12,035 nucleotides of DNA from Victivallales bacterium (GTDB lineage: Bacteria; Verrucomicrobiota; Lentisphaeria; Victivallales; SZUA-371), in contig JAQUZV010000040.1 of the NCBI GenBank assembly GCA_028691155.1, forward strand, positions 1 to 12,035. Reading direction: 5' to 3'. The translations under genes and the position numbers were made by a program. Under the pieces are notes generated by a model. It was not told where the DNA came from, ran no database searches, and worked only from the letters and a program-made list of their open reading frames with translations. This document shows, piece by piece, positions 7,903 through 12,035 of this stretch. Numbering within the stretch: the stretch's first letter is position 1; the number at the start of each line of letters is the position of its first letter.

Positions 7903-8888
7903 CGCTGGGAAAATTCGCGCCGCTGCATCGCGGCCATCAACTGATGATTGAAACGGCCCTGCGCGAAATGGATGAAGTAACGGTAATGATTTACCATACT
8001 TCGTGGTATGAGGTGCAGCTGCCGGTTCGTGCGGCGTGGCTGCGGCAACTTTATCCGCAGATTCATGTTATCGAAGCGTGGGACGGACCGGAGATTATTT
8101 CGCATGATCGCGAGGTGGAAATCATGCACGAGCAGTACATTCTGAAAATGCTCGACGGAACGAAGATCACCCATTTTTATTCCAGTGAATTTTATGGGGA
8201 ACATGTGAGCCGGGCGTTGGGCGCGGTTGACCGGAGAGTCGATGACGACCGCGTCATAGTACCGGTTTCCGGCACGATAATCCGTGAAAATCCTTATGCC
8301 TGCCGGCAATACATCAGCGATGTCGTTTATCGCGATCTCATTACCAAATGCGTGTTTCTCGGTGCGCCGTCGACAGGAAAATCCACCCTCGCGGCGGCGT
8401 TGGCCCAGAAATACCATACCCGGTTTGTGCCCGAGTACGGGCGCGAATATTGGGAGCAACACCAGGTCGACCGACGCTTTCCTCTACAGGGTTTCGATGC
8501 CATTGTGGCCGGGCATCTCGCCAGCGAAGAACGGGCGTTTCTGGCCTCCGACCGCTACTGTTTCATCGACACCAATGCGATCACCACCTACATGTTTTCG
8601 CTGGATTATCATGGCGCCGCGACGCCATATGTGACTCGGGTCGCGGAAGAAAACGCCTCGCGTTACGATCTCTTTTTCCTCTGCGGCGACGATATTCCCT
8701 ACGAGGATACGCCCGATCGCAGCGGCGATCAGAAACGGCATGAATTTCAGCAGGCCATCATTGCCGATCTCCGGCGGCGGAAAATTCCGTATCTTCTCCT
8801 GACCGGTACGCCGGCCGAACGAATGGCCGCCGTGGCCGAGGCAATGGCCCGGAAAGAGGGGGATAAGACATTATGCCGGAAACAATAA
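7884..8888 (+). CDS. nadR: Bifunctional NMN adenylyltransferase / ribosylnicotinamide kinase NadR
   Basis: This cytoplasmic enzyme phosphorylates nicotinamide riboside to NMN and joins NMN to AMP to give NAD+, the step after PnuC import. The start at 7884 has GGAG eight bases upstream and puts the first motif at the usual place; an in-frame ATG at 7821 would read through the pnuC remnant. Residues 5-20 (GLTLGKFAPLHRGHQL) hold the nucleotidyltransferase motif with its HxGH, and VSGTIIREN (128-136) is its second signature. GAPSTGKST (160-168) is the Walker A loop of the C-terminal kinase, followed by PEYGREYW (183-190) and the DTN at 229-231. At 334 aa it lacks the N-terminal helix-turn-helix repressor domain of enterobacterial NadR, so it should be purely enzymatic. 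The HD gene overlaps its end. Confidence 0.93.
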   Translation: MPTHGLTLGKFAPLHRGHQLMIETALREMDEVTVMIYHTSWYEVQLPVRAAWLRQLYPQIHVIEAWDGPEIISHDREVEIMHEQYILKMLDGTKITHFYSSEFYGEHVSRALGAVDRRVDDDRVIVPVSGTIIRENPYACRQYISDVVYRDLITKCVFLGAPSTGKSTLAAALAQKYHTRFVPEYGREYWEQHQVDRRFPLQGFDAIVAGHLASEERAFLASDRYCFIDTNAITTYMFSLDYHGAATPYVTRVAEENASRYDLFFLCGDDIPYEDTPDRSGDQKRHEFQQAIIADLRRRKIPYLLLTGTPAERMAAVAEAMARKEGDKTLCRKQ

Positions 8889-9499
8889 CCACGCCGCGGC
8901 GCAAGCTCCTTTCCGGGTTCGATCCCTTGGATATCATCCGCCATTTTTACCCGGACGACACCCCGTTGCGCCGATTGCTTCTGAAACACGGTCGGCAGGT
9001 GCGGGACAAGGCGTTGGCATTTGGGGCCCGGCCGGTTGGTGTGCCGTTACCTGTCGATACCCGGCTGGCGGCCGACGGGGCGATGCTGCATGATATCGGC
9101 ATCGGCCGCTGTCGGGCGCCGAAGATTCGGTGTACGGGGACCGCGCCGTATCTTGCGCATGGCATTATCGGCGGGGAAATGTTGCGCGATTACGGTCGGC
9201 GGTACGGACTTGATTTGGAGCCGTATGCCCGCATTTGCGAACGGCATATCGGAACCGGCATCACCGCGTCGGAGGTGCGGCGGCGGCAGCTTCCGATCCC
9301 GGAACGGGATTATCTGCCGGAAACGCCGGAAGAACAACTGATTTGCCTGGCGGATAAATTTTTTTCGAAGTCGGGTGACATGAAAGAAAAAACGGTTGCT
9401 GCCGCGCGGGACTCGGTCATGAAATTCGGAATCGATACGGCGGCGCGGTTTGACACGATGTGTCGCATTTTCGGGGTCGAGATTTTGACCGCTCCATGA
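8873..9499 (+). CDS. HD-domain metal-dependent phosphohydrolase coupled to nadR
   Basis: The 208-aa product shows a full HD signature: H39 (LLKHGRQV), H73-D74 (AMLHDIGIG), H96 (YLAHGIIGGEML), H125 (CERHIGTGI) and D161 (CLADKFF). This is the metal-binding set of the HD/HDIG phosphohydrolase superfamily, which cleaves phosphate esters of nucleotides and dinucleotides. There is no signal peptide, so it is cytoplasmic. The start codon lies inside nadR (16-base overlap) with a purine-rich AGAGGGGG upstream, so translation is probably coupled. I recall similar stand-alone HD proteins in Bacteroidota genomes, annotated only as phosphohydrolases. By analogy with YqeK, an HD enzyme often next to NadD, a role in NAD-related or Ap4A-type nucleotide turnover is plausible but unproven. 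Confidence 0.85.
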   Translation: MPETITTPRRKLLSGFDPLDIIRHFYPDDTPLRRLLLKHGRQVRDKALAFGARPVGVPLPVDTRLAADGAMLHDIGIGRCRAPKIRCTGTAPYLAHGIIGGEMLRDYGRRYGLDLEPYARICERHIGTGITASEVRRRQLPIPERDYLPETPEEQLICLADKFFSKSGDMKEKTVAAARDSVMKFGIDTAARFDTMCRIFGVEILTAP

Positions 9500-9568
9500 T
9501 GGAAAAATGGAGGGTGTTGTGGTATAGTGGTATTTGACGGGGGGACCACCGACGGTTTAGGAACATAT

Positions 9569-9614
9569 CCGAACGCTTTGGGGGCATCCGCAGGATTCGG
9601 TTGGCGTTTTTTTT
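9569..9614 (+). terminator. Possible terminator after the HD gene
   Basis: CCGAA (9569-9573) pairs with TTCGG (9596-9600), with a small ATCC-GCA-GGAT hairpin between, and a run of eight T follows at 9607-9614. Six unpaired bases separate the stem from the T run, so the shape is imperfect. The position, after the nadR-HD pair and before the next ribosome binding site, fits the end of the operon. Confidence 0.35.
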
Positions 9615-9654
9615 GCGATAATCGGCGTGATTATGAATTAACGGGAGGATGATT

Positions 9655-10418
9655 ATGTTGCAGCGTTTATGGTTGGGGTATCGCTCTTGGCGGTGGCGGT
9701 TGTTGCCGTGGCGGCAGAATCGCCGTCGGAGCAGACCGATGGCGAACTGGCACGGGAAATTATCCGGCAGGAAATTATCCGCAATAAATGTTCGCTGAGC
9801 GATCGGGAAAAACGGGATGCCCTTGCTTTTTTTCTCAAGAAGAAGCATATCACCATGGAATCGTTTGCCGCGGTTAAAACCGCCTCGGCGACGATCATTG
9901 CCGGTCTGGAAACCATGCTTTCAGGTGGCAGCTCATATAAAGAAGTTTATGACGCGTTGAATATGGAAAAGCACGGTATAACGTTGCCGGTTTGGCAGAC
10001 ATATGTCCGGAGATACAAGACCAAAGACGACATTGCCAAACTGAAAGCATATGTTCCGGACAATATGGATAAAATTATCGCCACCGGGTATACGCAATTC
10101 GGTTTTTTGCTGGAAAAATGGCGTTTGCACAAAAAAATAATTGCCGCAAGCGCGGAGGGGGTACCCGGAGAAAAGCATCTGACCGACAACCGGAAGGAAC
10201 AACAATGGTGGCGGAAGCAGATCGGGAAGTATCAGTTGAGTCCCGACCGGGAAAAACGGCTGTTGCAATTTATTTCGGTGGCGGAGGTGTTTCCACCCAG
10301 TGATGAAAAAATTATCGCGGCATATTTTTGTCCGCCATCTTCGGCAACGGCCGTTTCTCCCGAGGGGGCGGCGACGGCGAGCGATAAAAATACGGCGCCG
10401 AAAATGAACGCCGACTAG
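9655..10418 (+). pseudogene. Exported protein of unknown function with frame break in the signal peptide
   Basis: A strong ribosome binding site (GGGAGG, 9643-9648) points to the ATG at 9655, which reads MLQRLWLG and then leaves frame. The long frame that follows only has an ATG at 9669, too far from that site, and reads MVGVSLLAVAVVAVAAESPS. Restoring one G in the G4 run at 9675-9678 joins them into MLQRLWLGVSLLAVAVVAVAA, a perfect signal peptide, and a 254-aa product. The mature part is lysine-rich and helical. It contains SYKEVYDALNMEKHGITLPV followed by WQTYVRRY, resembling a helix-turn-helix-like repeat seen in some plasmid proteins, and two similar segments (LSDREKRDALAFF and LSPDREKRLLQFI). 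The family is not recognised. It may be a decayed gene, a gene switched by slippage, or a sequencing error. Confidence 0.5.
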
Positions 10419-10853
10419 TTGCCGGACCAGGCCCGGACGGTCAGTCTTAACCGCAGCGCTCAGATCATCTTTCACGATATGGCGATAAACGGTTTCATCG
10501 GAAATATCTGCGATACTGTGCGGCGCGTGGCATCCGGTTGTCCGGTCTTTGTTTGGGGGACCACCCGGGAAACGGAATCCGGAGTTGCGGCAACAGGAAT
10601 TGGCGGACAATTCCGCCCGCAATGCGATTGCAGGAAAGTTCGGCCAATGCAGGCGCCGATGGGGAAGGAGTCGGGTGATGGCAAAACGTCGGGATGGTTC
10701 CGAAACCGTCATGGCGATCACCATATCTGACCGCCAACCCGATCCGGCGGATGCCGGAGCCGGGCCGGCTTTTATTGTCACTGCTTTCCACAAAATCCAC
10801 AAGGATATCAGCGGGCGGTATGTTCGGCACCCCCTATAACAAATTATTTGCTG
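10419..10853. other. Gene-free stretch, probably decayed RHS tip
   Basis: No frame on either strand has a ribosome binding site and a protein-like composition. Minus-strand frames of 70-111 codons and plus-strand frames near 100 codons overlap one another. Since the RHS core remnant lies directly upstream on the minus strand, this stretch would be the place of its variable C-terminal tip, but no toxin domain can be recognised. ISDETVYRHI on the minus strand near 10475-10504 only faintly recalls IS30-type transposases. Confidence 0.35.
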
Positions 10854-10998
10854 CTCGTTCGGCAAGCCCTGAATATAATGGACTCCTTTTTCTCCATCGG
10901 GTCGCGGCTGAGCCGGCGGTGGAGGACGGAACTGTAATCGCGGTAGTTGTGTCGTGCTCCCATCCGGTCTCTCCATCGTAATAGAACGATATAAATGG
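10854..10998 (-). pseudogene. Remnant of an RHS-repeat core domain
   Basis: Three pieces of the conserved RHS core occur in the right order but in three different frames: PFISFYYDGETGW (10998-10960), NYRDYSSVLHRRLSRDP (10948-10898) and GEKGVHYIQGLPNE (10895-10854). The usual core reads approximately NPFRFSxKYYDxETGxYYY, then YRYYSPxLGRWLSRDPIGEKG and NLYxFVGN. The step from SRDP to GEKG is explained by loss of one G (ATGGAGAA from ATGGGAGAA). No 5' part of an RHS gene is present in the window. RHS proteins are large secreted or surface proteins that deliver variable C-terminal toxins; this copy is dead. The family identification rests on motif memory, not on a search. Confidence 0.55.
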
Positions 10999-11036
10999 TC
11001 TTCTTTTTCGTGGGCTATGAAATGTAACGGCGCCTT

Positions 11037-11528
11037 TTAATCTTCGGGGAAAAATATTTTTGTTTCTTTCACATCTTTTTCCGGCGGTGGAGGTTTTTTA
11101 TACAAAATGATTCTTTCTTTCTTGGAATCGACGGGATAAATGATGGAAACATCTATACCTTCGTAAAAAATCAATGTTTTGTTTTTTGTCACTTTACACG
11201 GATAGACCAAGTGAATATGCCCCCAAAAACAGGGCCCTGATTTTGAATCATCAATTACGGCAATATCGTATAAATTTGATAAATCATATTCAAAAGTATT
11301 ATTTGAATCCGAGAAATATACTTTTATCAATCTTGATTTTTCAAGTTTAAGTGTGCCAATCTCTTCATTGCTCAAGGGAATTATGTTGTCAGAGTCAGTA
11401 TATATTATTTTTATACCATTGCCGGTTAAGTTCTTAAATTCAACTTCCTCAAAAACAGGTTTTGATATTAACAGGCAACAACCATTTAAAATAAGACACG
11501 CAAGAAATGCAAACGACAATTTACGCAC
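11037..11528 (-). CDS. Lipoprotein of unknown function (163 aa), AT-rich
   Basis: The start is a GTG at 11528-11526, the first possible start after an in-frame TAA, with AGAGG seven to eight bases upstream. The N-terminus RKLSFAFLACLILNGCCLLIS is a lipoprotein signal peptide with lipobox LNGC, so the mature protein should be lipid-anchored. No lysine or arginine follows the cysteine directly. The mature domain looks beta-rich (EEVEFKNLTGNGIKIIYTD, RLIKVYFSDSNNTFEYDL) with one CFWG and one YPCK cysteine that could pair, and a proline-rich YKKPPPPEKD near the end. The family is not recognised. The gene is much more AT-rich than nadR or the TPR gene and follows the truncated gene at 11548 after 19 bases on the same strand, so the two probably formed an operon. 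Confidence 0.65.
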   Translation of the reverse strand: MRKLSFAFLACLILNGCCLLISKPVFEEVEFKNLTGNGIKIIYTDSDNIIPLSNEEIGTLKLEKSRLIKVYFSDSNNTFEYDLSNLYDIAVIDDSKSGPCFWGHIHLVYPCKVTKNKTLIFYEGIDVSIIYPVDSKKERIILYKKPPPPEKDVKETKIFFPED

Positions 11529-11547
11529 AATTTATTCCTCTCATTAT

Positions 11548-11907
11548 TTACTCGCCGATTAAAGTTACGGGGCGGTTTCGAGATTCCCAATCGTGATACT
11601 TTTCTTTCAGTATAAATAAATTGGTGTCTGAGGGCATCACAGGCGCGGATACACTATAGTAATATTTATTTATTATAAAATCGTCACGATTTTTCGTATA
11701 CCACATTTGAGCATTTTTTACGAATTCATCATCATTTTTACCCTGGATATCGGGAAAGGCGCGTTGTAATGATTCCAGTATAATACTTTTGGCATATTTA
11801 TTTTTTGTCTTGAAATAACTGGAAAATAAAAGAGGGAAATAATTTCCGTTTTCACTATGGGCCAAATAATATTCCATACCAACAAATGGAATATTCTGGA
11901 TGATGGT
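11548..11907 (-). pseudogene. 5'-truncated gene for a HEAT-like protein, cut by an IS element
   Basis: The first ATG is at 11877, but protein-like sequence (TIIQNIPFVG) continues upstream of it in frame to 11907 and then meets TAG at 11910-11908, right where the IS end begins. The ATG at 11877 has no ribosome binding site. The visible 109-119 residues, with IQNIPFVGMEYYLAHSENGN and NAQMWYTKNRDDFI, follow the same plan as the second half of the 246-aa protein at 6929-7669 (LQNMGIIILPLL..., CQKWWNENKARY). They therefore look like the C-terminal part of a larger exported HEAT-like protein. It was probably the first gene of a two-gene unit with the lipoprotein. The missing 5' part may lie beyond the IS or be deleted. 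Confidence 0.6.
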
Positions 11908-11913
11908 CTATAT

Positions 11914-12035
11914 TGCCCCCATCTAAAAATGTGATAAATTAAGAGAGTCACAGAAGGGGATCAACGATGGGTGCCAAGAAACAATGGACCGGCAAGGAAA
12001 AGCTTACAATCGTGTTGCAGGGCTTGAAAGGCGAG
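11914..12035 (+). mobile_element. Left end of an IS3-family-like insertion sequence
   Basis: The element probably starts with TGCCCCCATC at 11914, as IS3-type terminal repeats begin with TG. It carries a short AT-rich leader and then a transposase reading frame that leaves the window. The right inverted repeat and target duplication cannot be seen. It separates the minus-strand gene at 11548-11907 from its 5' end. Confidence 0.6.
11967..12035 (+). CDS. Transposase OrfA N-terminus (IS3 family), partial
   Basis: Twenty-three codons are visible from an ATG with AGGGGA six bases upstream. MGAKKQWTGKEKLTIVLQGL matches the start of the helix-turn-helix OrfA of IS3-family elements (pattern K-W-T-x-E-x-K-x-x-I-V-L-x-G-L-x-G). 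OrfA binds the terminal repeats and is normally joined to OrfB, the DDE integrase, by a -1 frameshift. Only the first helix can be judged, so the subgroup is open. Confidence 0.65.
   Translation, partial: MGAKKQWTGKEKLTIVLQGLKGE

Noticed and set aside
10475..10504. ISDETVYRHI on the minus strand as an IS30 transposase remnant
   Set aside because: Only about ten residues resemble the family, with no DDE motifs or terminal repeats nearby.
9933..10976. 347-codon minus-strand open frame
   Set aside because: It runs antisense through the exported-protein gene at 9655-10418; only its first part overlaps a piece of the RHS remnant. Composition is not that of one protein.
1..12035. CRISPR arrays, tRNA or rRNA genes
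   Set aside because: No regularly spaced direct repeats, cloverleaf-like sequence or rRNA signature was seen on reading both strands.

Overview
The window looks like a chromosomal stretch of a Gram-negative-type bacterium: several proteins have Sec signal peptides and one has a lipobox. The GC-rich, CGG/CCG-heavy genes, the transposase-bearing right end and the RHS remnant would suit a PVC-group (Lentisphaerota/Verrucomicrobiota-like) or Bacteroidota-like genome. This placement is only an impression; no rRNA or tRNA gene is present to settle it.

Layout. At the left edge a minus-strand gene encodes an exported TPR protein and runs off the window. It diverges, across about 425 bases, from pnuC (nicotinamide riboside transporter). 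Next comes a roughly 5 kb plus-strand block (about 2660-7720), visibly lower in GC, with five genes that each begin with a signal peptide or membrane anchor: a 183-aa unknown, a 506-aa two-lobed alpha/beta-hydrolase-like protein, two unknowns, and a protein with a repeated HEAT-like motif. After the block come nadR (NMN adenylyltransferase / nicotinamide riboside kinase) and an overlapping HD-domain phosphohydrolase. A frame-broken exported protein follows. The right end is an accessory zone on the minus strand: a decayed RHS core, an AT-rich lipoprotein, and a gene whose 5' end is cut off by an IS3-type element that continues past the window.

Main discovery. pnuC and nadR are halves of one NAD-salvage operon that has been split, and the junction between them is present twice. 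The 3' end of the intact pnuC (2552 to about 2655) carries a degraded copy of the first codons of nadR. The sequence just upstream of the intact nadR (about 7789-7902) carries a degraded copy of the last codons of pnuC, including what looks like its original stop inside the nadR start. The ancestral order was therefore pnuC and nadR overlapping by about 19 bases, followed by the HD gene overlapping nadR by 16. The 5 kb block of secreted-protein genes now sits between the two junction copies.

How the genes work together. PnuC imports nicotinamide riboside. NadR phosphorylates it to NMN and adenylylates NMN to NAD+. The HD protein, translationally coupled to NadR, is probably a nucleotide or dinucleotide phosphohydrolase, with no assigned substrate. 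The exported genes in the block have no visible link to NAD metabolism. Single-base losses in homopolymers break three reading frames (near 6702-6707, 9675-9678 and 10895), so either gene decay or homopolymer sequencing error is at work here.
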